From: Jeotgalicoccus saudimassiliensis
GTDB taxonomy: Bacteria; Bacillota; Bacilli; Staphylococcales; Salinicoccaceae
Direction: 5' to 3'
NCBI RefSeq assembly: GCF_000756715.1
Contig: NZ_CCSE01000001.1
Location: 1,270,001-1,334,000, forward strand
DNA length: 64,000 nucleotides
The first letter of the stretch is position 1, and each line of letters opens with the position of its first letter. The notes beneath the pieces were generated by a model. The model was not told where the DNA came from. It saw nothing but the letters and a program-made list of their open reading frames with translations, and ran no database searches. The position numbers and the translations under genes are program-made. Shown here in pieces: positions 16,450 through 24,787 of this stretch.

Positions 16450-17628
16450 ATGTTTAACAATCCTTCACGAAAAATAATTATTACAGTGTTTATGATCGGT
16501 GCTTTCGCAGTCGGTATGACGGAATACGTCGTTACCGGATTACTCACTCAGTTTGCTACGGACCTCGATGTTGCTGTATCGACGACGGGACTCCTGCTGA
16601 GCGTGTACGCGCTGAGTGTCGCGCTGTTTGGACCGGTCATCCGGCTGTTAACCTTGAAATTCACACCGAAACTGCTGTTACTCATTTTGGTTTCAATATT
16701 TATTATCAGTAATATCATTGCCGCAACTGCTCCTAATTTCGAAGTGCTGCTCTTATCGCGGCTGTTATCCGCATCGATGCACGCACCGTTCTTCGGTGTC
16801 ATGATGAGTGTCGCAATGGCAATTTCACCGCCTCATAAAAAAACGAGCGCAATTGCACTAGTTAACGGCGGACTCGTTATCGCGGTCATGCTCGGTGTGC
16901 CGTTCGGCTCATACATCGGTTCTGTGCTCGATTGGCGCGTCGTCTTCTGGATGATCGTAACACTCGGTATTCTTACGCTTATCGGCATGATTCTCGTGAC
17001 ACCGAACTTCAGAATTACGGATGTTCCTAAAATTTCCGCCGAACTGTCCGCATTAAAAGATAAAAACGTCATTATGCTTATCGTGACGATCGTCTTCGGA
17101 TTTTCCGGGGTGTTTACAGCCTATACATTCCTTGAGCCGATGCTTCGCGATATTGCAAATATGGGAGACCTCGGCGTGACATTCAGCATGCTGATGTTCG
17201 GGACATTTGCCGTTATCGGCAACTTCTCCTCCGGCAGCGTCCAGCCCGGTAAACTGACAGGCGCCGTGACACTTGTCATTATGTTTCTCGCCGTTGTACT
17301 GTTCGGCCTGACATTTATGCTGCAGGTGCCGTACCTTGCATATATAGCAGCCGGCCTGTTCGGACTCGGCACATTCGGTATTTCACCGATGCTGAACGCG
17401 AAAATTATCTTTGCCGCTGTGACCGCTCCGGCACTTGCCGGTACGCTCGCCGCTTCGGTATTTAATCTGGCGAATGCAATCGGTGCATCACTCGGATCCG
17501 CCCTCCTGTCCGCAGACTTCAGCTATACTGCAATCACTTTCGTTGCCGGCGGCATGCTCATATTCGGTGCTCTCTGCATGGTTGCAACACATTTTATAGA
17601 AGATAAAAACCGCTTCACATCAGAATAA
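16450..17628 (+). CDS. MFS transporter, DHA1-type exporter
   Basis: A 392-residue protein with 12 predicted helices. The N-terminal MTEYVVTGLL and GVPFGSYIGSVLDWRVVFW (motif C region) resemble the AraJ/YdhP/PbuE branch of drug and metabolite exporters. Substrate is unknown. GGAGGC precedes the ATG. Nothing recognisable beyond weak promoters was seen in the 205-bp gap to the divergent RNase H gene. Confidence 0.85.
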   Translation: MFNNPSRKIIITVFMIGAFAVGMTEYVVTGLLTQFATDLDVAVSTTGLLLSVYALSVALFGPVIRLLTLKFTPKLLLLILVSIFIISNIIAATAPNFEVLLLSRLLSASMHAPFFGVMMSVAMAISPPHKKTSAIALVNGGLVIAVMLGVPFGSYIGSVLDWRVVFWMIVTLGILTLIGMILVTPNFRITDVPKISAELSALKDKNVIMLIVTIVFGFSGVFTAYTFLEPMLRDIANMGDLGVTFSMLMFGTFAVIGNFSSGSVQPGKLTGAVTLVIMFLAVVLFGLTFMLQVPYLAYIAAGLFGLGTFGISPMLNAKIIFAAVTAPALAGTLAASVFNLANAIGASLGSALLSADFSYTAITFVAGGMLIFGALCMVATHFIEDKNRFTSE

Positions 17629-17631
17629 CTT

Positions 17632-17673
17632 AAAAAGCACTTTGGAACTTTATAAAGTTCCAAAGTGCTTTTT
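17632..17673. terminator. Perfect-palindrome bidirectional terminator
   Basis: A 42-bp perfect palindrome centred on TTTATAAA, with A5 on one end and T5 on the other, lies between the convergent MFS and flavin-oxidoreductase genes and serves both. Confidence 0.92.
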
Positions 17674-17676
17674 ATA

Positions 17677-18645
17677 TTACTGATCTTTCAGCAGATGTTC
17701 TGCAAGGAGACGGTAGCTGTTCAGCTTGTCTTCAATATCGTGTGTTATCGTCACAATCATCAATTCATCCACCTGGTACGCTTCACTGATCCCGGTCAGA
17801 GTTTTCCCGACTGATTCAGGTGTACCCGTAATCAGATTGGACATAATCTTTTCGGTTTCACTGCGCTCATCTTCTGTCAGTTCGACAGCTGACGTGTCTT
17901 CAATACCCGCCACACCGTTATAACCGCGGCCTGTTGATTTCAGCGCCTGATTTACTGCATAACTGTATGCCAGTTCACGGGCATACTTTTCATCTTCATG
18001 ACAAAACACGTTCACAGTGACGATTATTTCTCCGGGTGAGCGGTTCTCTCTGTATGTATCCAGCACATCCACCGGATTGCTGCTGCTCATAAATTTGCCG
18101 AAGCAGTAGTTCATATTGTTATCCCGTGCAAATACTGCACTCTTCTCACTCGTTCCGAGCATCCACAGTTTCGGTTTTATATCCGGCAGCGGCATGGGCT
18201 TCGGCATTTTATCTTCATCGTTAATATAAGCCTGCAGTTCTGTCACCAGCTCCGGCATTTTGAATACGTGCTGGAGATAGTTGTCACTGAGTGCTTCCGA
18301 TGCTTTGTTGTCCCCGCCCGGTGCACGGCCGATACCGATATCAACACGGTCACCGTAAAGGGCTGCCAGCGTATTAAACACTTCCGCCACTTTATAAGGT
18401 TTATAATACGGCAGTAACGTCGCCCCGCTGCCGAGACGGATTCTGTCTGTCACCATACCGGCGGCTCCCAGTGTGACCTCGGGTGCACTGGATGATAAAC
18501 CGGTCATGCCGTGATGTTCTGCGAGCCAGAATCTTGTATATCCCAATTCATCACCAAGCTCAGCCAGCTTCACACTGTTTTTCAGCGCTTCACCGGCAGA
18601 CATGTTTACAGAAACAGGTGCCTGATCAAGAATACTGAGTTTCAT
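17677..18645 (-). CDS. Luciferase-like (LLM class) flavin-dependent oxidoreductase
   Basis: A 322-residue TIM-barrel flavin enzyme. Typical features are LDQAPVS at the N-terminus, FWLAEHHG near residue 40, LGSGATLLPYY, and DIGIGRAPGG near 105. This is the MsnO8/YceB-like branch with the long 'LDQ..P' start. Substrate unknown. It begins 3 bp after the stop of the small upstream gene, indicating coupling. Confidence 0.85.
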   Translation of the reverse strand: MKLSILDQAPVSVNMSAGEALKNSVKLAELGDELGYTRFWLAEHHGMTGLSSSAPEVTLGAAGMVTDRIRLGSGATLLPYYKPYKVAEVFNTLAALYGDRVDIGIGRAPGGDNKASEALSDNYLQHVFKMPELVTELQAYINDEDKMPKPMPLPDIKPKLWMLGTSEKSAVFARDNNMNYCFGKFMSSSNPVDVLDTYRENRSPGEIIVTVNVFCHEDEKYARELAYSYAVNQALKSTGRGYNGVAGIEDTSAVELTEDERSETEKIMSNLITGTPESVGKTLTGISEAYQVDELMIVTITHDIEDKLNSYRLLAEHLLKDQ

Positions 18646-18648
18646 CTG

Positions 18649-18930
18649 TTATTTTTCTTCTTTCAGAGTGATGTGATATTCCCCTACGTTGTCCTCTTCG
18701 TACAGGTTATCAATCGAAGTTGAGTAGTTTATAATTTTTGCATTGAATTCCTCGTTATTATTTCCCGGAAGTCTTACAAGAAACTCCTCTTTGTACAGGT
18801 GTTCCGATAAATTGTGGTAATCTTCACTTGTCACATCGAATTCAATATACACCGTACCTTCTTCTTCATCTCTTCTTAACTCTTTCACTTCAAGAGTTAA
18901 ATCGTCTAAAACTATAATGTCCATTGCCAT
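18649..18930 (-). CDS. Small acidic protein of unknown function
   Basis: A 93-residue, acidic, soluble protein with an alternating pattern that suggests beta strands. I do not recognise it. AAAGGA precedes the start; a second ATG two codons later is equally possible. It is directly followed by the flavin oxidoreductase, so a shared function is possible but unsupported. No membrane segment or cysteine is present. Confidence 0.65.
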   Translation of the reverse strand: MAMDIIVLDDLTLEVKELRRDEEEGTVYIEFDVTSEDYHNLSEHLYKEEFLVRLPGNNNEEFNAKIINYSTSIDNLYEEDNVGEYHITLKEEK

Positions 18931-19151
18931 TATCTTTCATTCCTTTCAAGTCGCTAATGAGAATACTAACACTGGTAATATTCTATTGCTAATAAAATGA
19001 ATACCCGTTTTTAACTTTCCTAACCTTAGGGGGACAAAGTTTCCTGCGATTTTATCGAAATTAAAATTGTGCCGGTTTTCACAAATGATTAGACATGAGC
19101 TGATTTATTCCGTACATTAAAGAAATACAAATTGGATTGGAGATATATAAA

Positions 19152-20600
19152 ATGTTCAGTGATATTAAACAGCTCTTGAAAAACCCGTTCCTGATTATTT
19201 CCCTGCTGGCAATTTCAACAATTCCGGCATTGTACACGGCAATCTTTCTCGGCTCGATGTGGGATCCCTACAATCAGCTCGATGAAATACAGATCAGCGT
19301 CGTTAATGAAGACGAAGGCGCCGAACTCAACGGCGAACCGCTGAATGTCGGAGAACGTATAGAAAATGAACTTGCGGAAAACGAAGAGTTCGACTGGCAG
19401 TTTACAGACTCAGAAACTGCACAGCACAATTTGGAAACCGGGTCATCCTACGCAATTATACATATTGCAGATAATGTGTCCGAACAGGCGACAACACTGC
19501 TCGATGACGAACCCGAGCTGATTTCAATCGACGTCACAACCAATCCCGGCTTTAACTTTGTCGGCAGTATGATGGGTACCCAGGGCGGTGCCGGTGTCGC
19601 CGATGCGATTTCAACAACTGTCGGTGAGACATACACGGCGACATTGATGGATACTTTATCCGAAGTGGCATCATCGACAGACGATATCGAAAGTGCGCTT
19701 TTTGAAATGCACCAGGGTGCCGGTGAACTCCGTGAAAGCAACGAAGCACTGCAGACAGGAATCGATCAGGCAGCACCCGCACTTGGGCCGGCAGGTGCCG
19801 AGCTGACAGAAGGCAATACAGAAATCACTGCCGGTATCCAGTCACTCGAAGAAAACCTCGCAGCACTTGAACAGAAAGTCGCTGAAGGTTCCGCACCGAT
19901 GGATGAGTATTCATTTACGGAACACAACGCTGAATCGATTGTCAGTCCGGTGGAAGTAAATGAAAGTGAGATTACGGATATGAACAACTACGGCCAGAGC
20001 TTCGCACCGTTCATTATCGCGGTCAGCCTGTTCGTCGGCGCAGTTGCATTCAGCGTAATCTTCCCAATTAACCGAAGTTCCGAAAACTATAAAAATTCAC
20101 TCGCTATGTCGGTCAGTAAACTGATTATTATTTCGCTGCAGGCCGTCATATCAACTGCCATCGTCGCATCGGTCGTCCAATTTATATTCGACTTCCCAAT
20201 CAGCGAGCCCGTTAAATTTTACGGCATCATGATACTGTGGGCATTCTCGGCACTGCTGTTTGTCACACTGCTCGTATCACTGTTTGGAAACATCGGTAAA
20301 TTCATCACGATTATACTGTTGATTATCCAGTTGTCGGCAAGCGCCGGGACATTCCCGATAGAAACAGCCGGCACACTTTATCAATTCGTTCATCCGATTC
20401 TGCCGATGAGTTATGTCATCGCAGCGATGCGCGAAGCGATATTCAGTTTCGAAGGCACTTTATCGTACGGCGATGCAATGATATATACGATCGCAATTAC
20501 AGTCGGAAGCGTCATTCTTCTGCAGCTGATAAACTTCCTGAAATTCCAGTTCAGTTCATTTGAAGGATTAATCCGGAAACTCAGCAGAATTCAGTATTGA
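19152..20600 (+). CDS. YhgE/Pip-type membrane protein (short form)
   Basis: A 482-residue protein of ABC-2 permease topology: one N-terminal helix (about 10-35), a large external domain (about 36-280) with QISVVNEDEGA near residue 50, then five or so helices. YhgE/Pip proteins usually have a 500-residue or longer external domain with coiled coils; here it is short, with only ELRESNEALQTG and SLEENLAALEQK coiled remnants. Roles in membrane stress or secretion are proposed for relatives. The ATG at 19152 has GGAG nine bases upstream; an in-frame TTG at 19137 is weaker. Confidence 0.75.
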   Translation: MFSDIKQLLKNPFLIISLLAISTIPALYTAIFLGSMWDPYNQLDEIQISVVNEDEGAELNGEPLNVGERIENELAENEEFDWQFTDSETAQHNLETGSSYAIIHIADNVSEQATTLLDDEPELISIDVTTNPGFNFVGSMMGTQGGAGVADAISTTVGETYTATLMDTLSEVASSTDDIESALFEMHQGAGELRESNEALQTGIDQAAPALGPAGAELTEGNTEITAGIQSLEENLAALEQKVAEGSAPMDEYSFTEHNAESIVSPVEVNESEITDMNNYGQSFAPFIIAVSLFVGAVAFSVIFPINRSSENYKNSLAMSVSKLIIISLQAVISTAIVASVVQFIFDFPISEPVKFYGIMILWAFSALLFVTLLVSLFGNIGKFITIILLIIQLSASAGTFPIETAGTLYQFVHPILPMSYVIAAMREAIFSFEGTLSYGDAMIYTIAITVGSVILLQLINFLKFQFSSFEGLIRKLSRIQY

Positions 20601-20649
20601 TGACGTGATGGTTGGTGATGGTGACGGATTTATCCGGAACCGGGTCGTC

Positions 20650-21223
20650 CGGTTTACAACGGGGGAACGCCGTTGTCATCCGGCACAACCCGGTTTACAA
20701 CGGGGGAGCGACGTTGTCATCCGACACATCCCGGTTTACAACGGGGGATCGCCGTTGTCATTCGACACATCCCGGTTTACAACGGGGGAGCGACGTTGTC
20801 ATTCGACACACCCCGGTTCACAACGGGGAAACGCCGTTGTCATTCGACACACCCCGGTTCACAACGGGAAAACGACGTTGTCATTCGACACAGCCCGGTT
20901 TACAACGGGGAAGCGACGTTGTCATTCGGCACCGCCCGGTTCACAACGGGAAAACGACGTTGTCATTCGACACAGCCCGGTTTACAACGGGGAAGCGACG
21001 TTGTCATTCGGCACCGCCCGGTTCACAACGGGAAAACGACGTTGTCATTCGGCACAGCCCGGTTCACAACGGGAAAACGCCGTTGTCATTCGGCACCGCC
21101 CGATTCACAACGGGAAAACGACGTTGTCATTCGGCACAGCCCGGTTCACAACGGGAAAACGCCGTTGTCATCCGGCACCGCCCGGTTCACAACGGGGAAG
21201 CGACGTTGTCATCCGACGCACGA
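20650..21223. repeat. 41-bp tandem hairpin array 2 (fourteen units)
   Basis: Fourteen contiguous 41-bp units (574 bp). Each has stem ACAACG(G)/(C)CGTTGT followed by CAT(C/T)CG(A/G)CAC and CCCGGTT. The unit has no stop codon in any plus-strand frame, which creates three long overlapping spurious ORFs. Units starting at 20896 and 20978 are identical and alternate with near-identical units at 20937 and 21019, so an 82-bp double unit was duplicated. It lies downstream of the YhgE-like gene, convergent with the gene at 21301. Confidence 0.97.
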
Positions 21224-21260
21224 CCCGCACCCCACGTCGCGACAACACCATCCACAACAC

Positions 21261-21302
21261 AAAAAGCACTGTTCCCGTCCGTCACGGGTACAGTGCTTTT
21301 TT
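21261..21302. terminator. Bidirectional terminator after array 2
   Basis: Stem AAAAAGCACTGT with inner CCCGT/ACGGG and closing TACAGTGCTTTTTT. It lies between array 2 and the minus-strand gene; its right end overlaps that gene's stop codon by two bases. Confidence 0.88.
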
Positions 21303-21810
21303 ATATCAAATCTTCTTCGTCCGGGTTTGTCAGATCCTGAACAGGATAGTCCAATTCTCTCAATCTTGTCACAAACCGGTCATGATTCAGATATATGTGA
21401 TTCAGTTCTTTCAGTATTTCCTCTCCGCTGTAAAAACGGATAACAGTCTGGATATCGCGTTCTATCGTAATGTTCGTAATATCTTTTCTCGCCATCACTG
21501 TTTCACCGCGGCGGAATTTAATAATCATTCCCGACGGGGCAATGTGAAGTTCGTAATATTTATCTCCTTTATCGGCTTTAAACAGAAAGCCTGCAACAAT
21601 ACCGAGCAGTACAAAGCCCGCAACCATATACGCCCGGTTAAATGCACTTTCTTCAATATTGTTAAATGTCATATAGGACAAATCAAAAATGATAAATAAT
21701 AAGTAGGCGCCCATTACAACCAGCCCGAACAGCTTAAAATTAAAGCCTTTCGGGTCATAGTTTTTCGGCACATCTTTTCTCTCCAAATATATTACGCGGT
21801 CGTCTGCCAT
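21301..21810 (-). CDS. Two-helix membrane protein with PH-like cytosolic domain
   Basis: A 169-residue protein with two membrane helices (about 27-47 and 62-80) and a C-terminal domain (90-169) of beta strands plus a final helix (YYELHIAPSGMIIKFRRGE, IQTVIRFYSGEEILKE), resembling bacterial PH-like domains. I do not recognise a named family. The stop codon abuts the terminator at 21261-21302. It lies downstream of the DUF1801 gene, 26 bp away, in the corA unit. Confidence 0.7.
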   Translation of the reverse strand: MADDRVIYLERKDVPKNYDPKGFNFKLFGLVVMGAYLLFIIFDLSYMTFNNIEESAFNRAYMVAGFVLLGIVAGFLFKADKGDKYYELHIAPSGMIIKFRRGETVMARKDITNITIERDIQTVIRFYSGEEILKELNHIYLNHDRFVTRLRELDYPVQDLTNPDEEDLI

Positions 21811-21836
21811 CGCTGCACCTCTTTTTTCTCTTCAGC

Positions 21837-22211
21837 TTACCGCCAGAATTTACCGGCGTCTTTCTTGTCTTCTATATTATACTCAATGATTTCTTTTAAC
21901 AGCCCGTAGTCCACTTCATCGCTGTATTTAATTTTATATGTCATCTTTTCATGTGAGTAGCCGGCATGTTTAATTTTACTGCTGAACACTTCAATTCCTT
22001 TTGGCTCGTGATTAATTGAAAAGTGTTTCTTTGCAGGTTTCACTCCGACAATAAATGTTCCATGATGCGAGTACAGCGGTGTACTCCATTTAACTTCGCG
22101 TTTCAGTTCGGGAAACTCCGACTCTATCCACCGGTATACTTCACGGACTTTCTCCCTGCCTGCTTCGTATTCAATTTTCTCAACATAAGGTTTAAAGACA
22201 TCTTCTGTCAT
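21837..22211 (-). CDS. DUF1801 / YdhG-like iron chaperone-type protein
   Basis: A 124-residue soluble protein. VKWSTPLYSHHGTFIVGVKPAKKHFSINH, in the middle of the chain, is the family core, and the C-terminal KMTYKIKYSDEVDY..IIEYNIE is typical. The Bacillus relative (Fra/YdhG) is described as a frataxin-like iron donor. The ATG follows directly on the corA stop codon (TAAATG), so both are translated from one mRNA. Confidence 0.78.
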   Translation of the reverse strand: MTEDVFKPYVEKIEYEAGREKVREVYRWIESEFPELKREVKWSTPLYSHHGTFIVGVKPAKKHFSINHEPKGIEVFSSKIKHAGYSHEKMTYKIKYSDEVDYGLLKEIIEYNIEDKKDAGKFWR

Positions 22212-23147
22212 TTACATCCACCTCTTATATTTAAAGTAACTAATCATGCCCACACTGATCAGCAGCATAACACCGAGCGTTATATAGTATCCTGCTGCCC
22301 AGTCCAGCTCCGGCATGTTTTTAAAGTTCATACCGTAAATACCGCTAATCAGTGTCAGCGGAAGAAATATTGCGGAAATAATTGTCAGCACGTTAATGAT
22401 TTTATTCATGCGATAAGTGTTGTATGAAATATAATTATCTTTCATTTCATCAATCATTTCTTCTGAGAATTTGATAATCAGTTTCTGACGGTCAATCTTC
22501 GAGTCAATTTTACTTAGTATCGATTCGCTCCGTTTGCTGTTAAACAGATCATCCTGTTCTTTAAATTTCTCAACGAGTTCCTCCATCGGAATAATTACAC
22601 GCTTCACGCGGAAGATTTCTTTTCTCACATCGAACATTTTCGACGTGATATCATCGCCCTTTTTCTCGCTGCCGTGTTTTTCCTCAAACAGAATCACATC
22701 ATCTTCAATGTTGTGAACAATATCAAAATACTGTTCCACCGTCTGGTGCAGTATGTGAAGTGCAATATCTATTTCCAGGTCTTCATGTTTATGTTTAATA
22801 ATTTCAGCAATATCGATAAAATCATCGAGCACACCGTCGTGATACGTAATAATAATATCCTGCATAACGAATATATTAACCGCATGAGCTTCGAACGTCT
22901 CGCTGTTTATGACATGGCATATTAAAAGCTGGTAGTCGTCAAAATTATAATATTGCGGACGGTACCGTTTTGTCGCCTCGTCCTCCAGTCTGCCTCTATC
23001 GAGTTCAAAGTCGGACAACAGTGCTTCCTTATCATCGAAACTGTTGTAGTCGTACCAGGTAAAAGTGACATCGTACGGCACCGTATCCCGTCCGTCTGCG
23101 GCTTGTATCTGATTGTCTTTTGTTATGTACTGAATTTCAAGACTCAC
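22212..23147 (-). CDS. corA: CorA-family magnesium/cobalt transporter
   Basis: A 311-residue homopentameric divalent-cation channel: a long N-terminal cytosolic funnel domain with charged helices, then two C-terminal membrane helices joined by the YGMN selectivity motif (about residue 270) and ending KYKRWM. I chose GTG at 23147 because GGGAGGG lies eight bases upstream and the length fits the family. The open frame continues to 23321 but that part overlaps the terminator of the neighbouring permease and is not family-like. Confidence 0.88.
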   Translation of the reverse strand: MSLEIQYITKDNQIQAADGRDTVPYDVTFTWYDYNSFDDKEALLSDFELDRGRLEDEATKRYRPQYYNFDDYQLLICHVINSETFEAHAVNIFVMQDIIITYHDGVLDDFIDIAEIIKHKHEDLEIDIALHILHQTVEQYFDIVHNIEDDVILFEEKHGSEKKGDDITSKMFDVRKEIFRVKRVIIPMEELVEKFKEQDDLFNSKRSESILSKIDSKIDRQKLIIKFSEEMIDEMKDNYISYNTYRMNKIINVLTIISAIFLPLTLISGIYGMNFKNMPELDWAAGYYITLGVMLLISVGMISYFKYKRWM

Positions 23148-23195
23148 CGGAACATCCCTCCCGGTGTACAATACCCTTTTCGGCGCGAATAAAGC

Positions 23196-23232
23196 AAAAG
23201 AGCAGCGAAATCTTCTGATTTCACTGCCCTTT
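23196..23232 (-). terminator. Terminator after the NCS1 permease
   Basis: Minus-strand stem AGGGCAGTGAAATC / GATTTCGCTGCTCTTT (one mismatch) with loop AGAA, followed by TTTTGC, 7 bp past the permease stop. The corA promoter must lie in the 45 bp left between this stem and the corA start. Confidence 0.8.
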
Positions 23233-23238
23233 ATCAAA

Positions 23239-24636
23239 TTATTTAGCTTCGCTCTCAAAAATTGTGCCTTTTTTGAATTTGGAACCTTTGAACATCGTCT
23301 TACTGATAATCGGATAAACAATACCCGCTACGACAAAACCGATGATCCATGCAAGGTCAACGAACATGAATGCCGCTGCCGCACCAATTCCAAGCGTCAG
23401 CAACGCCGCGTAGTTTACGCCGTCAAAGTCGCCGCCTTTTTTGTATAACTCTTTAATATCGATATGCTGTTTTCTCATTACGTAATACTCAACGATAAGA
23501 ATTGCAATTAACGGTCCAAGGAATGCCGAGTAAACCTGTACGAAAGTATCAAGCCCTTTGGCATTGTTGTCCTGAACTAATAACCACGGGAATGAACCCA
23601 TCGCAAGAAGTCCTGTAATCGTTACTGCAATTTTGTAGTTCAGTTTAGTGAACAGCTGAATAACGTAAGTCGGCGTAACAATGTTTGCCACCATGTTTAC
23701 TGCGATTGCACCGAATACGATGAACACAGAGATGAATAACTGCATGTACACATTATCGAACAATGCCGGTAATCCAAGTGCCGGGTTTGTATAACCTGTT
23801 GCACTCGCAAGCATTGCACCTACAACAATAACCGAACCGTATGCAACGATGATCGGCAGGAAGTAAAGCAGTCCGCGTTTCGCATCGCTGTATCCTGTTT
23901 TAAGTTCACGTGAATAGTCTGCTGCACTCAGGAAGATTGCTGCGTAGTTACCAAGGAATACCATGATGTAGGCGAAGAATGGAACGCCCCACGTACCTTC
24001 AGTGTTAATCCATGTATCAGCAACCGCTGCGCTGTGATCTTTCAATAAGATAACAAATACTGTAATTACGATACCCATCAGGACAACTGATGCCACTGAT
24101 TCAACCGCTTTAATACTCTTGAATCCTTTCATCGAAAGAAGGATTTGAATAACTAGGAGTATGATGAAACCGAGTACTACATTATCAAGTGCGCCGCCTG
24201 AAACGATTTTGAATACTTCGTTTAGCGCGGTACCGCCGATCCAGCTCTGAATACCGTACCAGATCACTGCCGGTACTGCACGGAGCAGTGAAGAAATCAG
24301 TGTACCTTTCTCACCGAATGATGCTTTTAAGTGTGCTACGTAAGGAATACCGTATTTATACCCCGCTCTGTCGTTTAACGCGAACAGGATAGATACGATA
24401 GCAATTGCGATTAAGGCTGCTGCAATCGTCTGCCAAATGTTCAGGATAGCCATCCCTGCAACAACAACACTCGCACCGAGTGTCATGTTACCCATGTTTA
24501 CACCGTCACCAACCCACAGTGACATATAACCTGCTGCTCCGAGAGTTCTGTCCTCGGGACCTGCCGGTTTAAGAGAATCCGTCTGAGCTGCTGCATCCAA
24601 ACCCTCTTCGGCAAGATTGTTCTGTTCTTCTGACAT
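23239..24636 (-). CDS. NCS1-family nucleobase/allantoin permease
   Basis: A 465-residue cation symporter with 12 helices. The NCS1 core is visible: LWVGDGVNMGNMTLGASVV (helix 1, about 38-56), RAGYKYGIPYVAHLKASFG, IWYGIQSWIGG (helix 3). It most resembles permeases for purines, cytosine, allantoin or hydantoin. A PucR-type regulator is encoded immediately upstream on the same strand, so purine or ureide import under PucR control is a reasonable inference. Confidence 0.85.
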   Translation of the reverse strand: MSEEQNNLAEEGLDAAAQTDSLKPAGPEDRTLGAAGYMSLWVGDGVNMGNMTLGASVVVAGMAILNIWQTIAAALIAIAIVSILFALNDRAGYKYGIPYVAHLKASFGEKGTLISSLLRAVPAVIWYGIQSWIGGTALNEVFKIVSGGALDNVVLGFIILLVIQILLSMKGFKSIKAVESVASVVLMGIVITVFVILLKDHSAAVADTWINTEGTWGVPFFAYIMVFLGNYAAIFLSAADYSRELKTGYSDAKRGLLYFLPIIVAYGSVIVVGAMLASATGYTNPALGLPALFDNVYMQLFISVFIVFGAIAVNMVANIVTPTYVIQLFTKLNYKIAVTITGLLAMGSFPWLLVQDNNAKGLDTFVQVYSAFLGPLIAILIVEYYVMRKQHIDIKELYKKGGDFDGVNYAALLTLGIGAAAAFMFVDLAWIIGFVVAGIVYPIISKTMFKGSKFKKGTIFESEAK

Positions 24637-24739
24637 GTTTACACCTCTATTTTATATTTAGACTTTAAATTACTTTTTTCCTGTGCCCTGCACCATAATT
24701 AATTATATATGCCTGAACGTCCGGTGTCTTTATCCAATG

Positions 24740-24777
24740 TAGATAATTTTTATATCTTTTATACCTTTAATTATCTA
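24740..24777. promoter_or_regulatory. Inverted repeat between pucR and the permease
   Basis: A 9-bp inverted repeat TAGATAATT (24740-24748) / AATTATCTA (24769-24777) spans 38 bp just after pucR and before the permease start. It could be a weak terminator for pucR or an operator for the PucR-type protein. No standard promoter is evident, as expected for an activated gene. Confidence 0.4.
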
Positions 24778-24787
24778 TATACTTCAC

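Noticed and set aside
20650-21223. CRISPR array
   Set aside because: The 41-bp units are contiguous, with no unique spacers, and no cas genes are present; the same holds for the other two arrays.
20605-21699. Long overlapping plus-strand ORFs (240-364 codons) with a 41-residue repeating pattern
   Set aside because: They arise because the 41-bp repeat lacks stop codons in every frame. The same DNA encodes three different repetitive products at once, there is no ribosome-binding site, and the longest frame runs on through a terminator and antisense to the gene at 21301.
23148-23321. Longer corA with 58 extra N-terminal residues
   Set aside because: The extension overlaps the terminator hairpin of the NCS1 permease gene and has unusual composition; GTG at 23147 has a strong ribosome-binding site.
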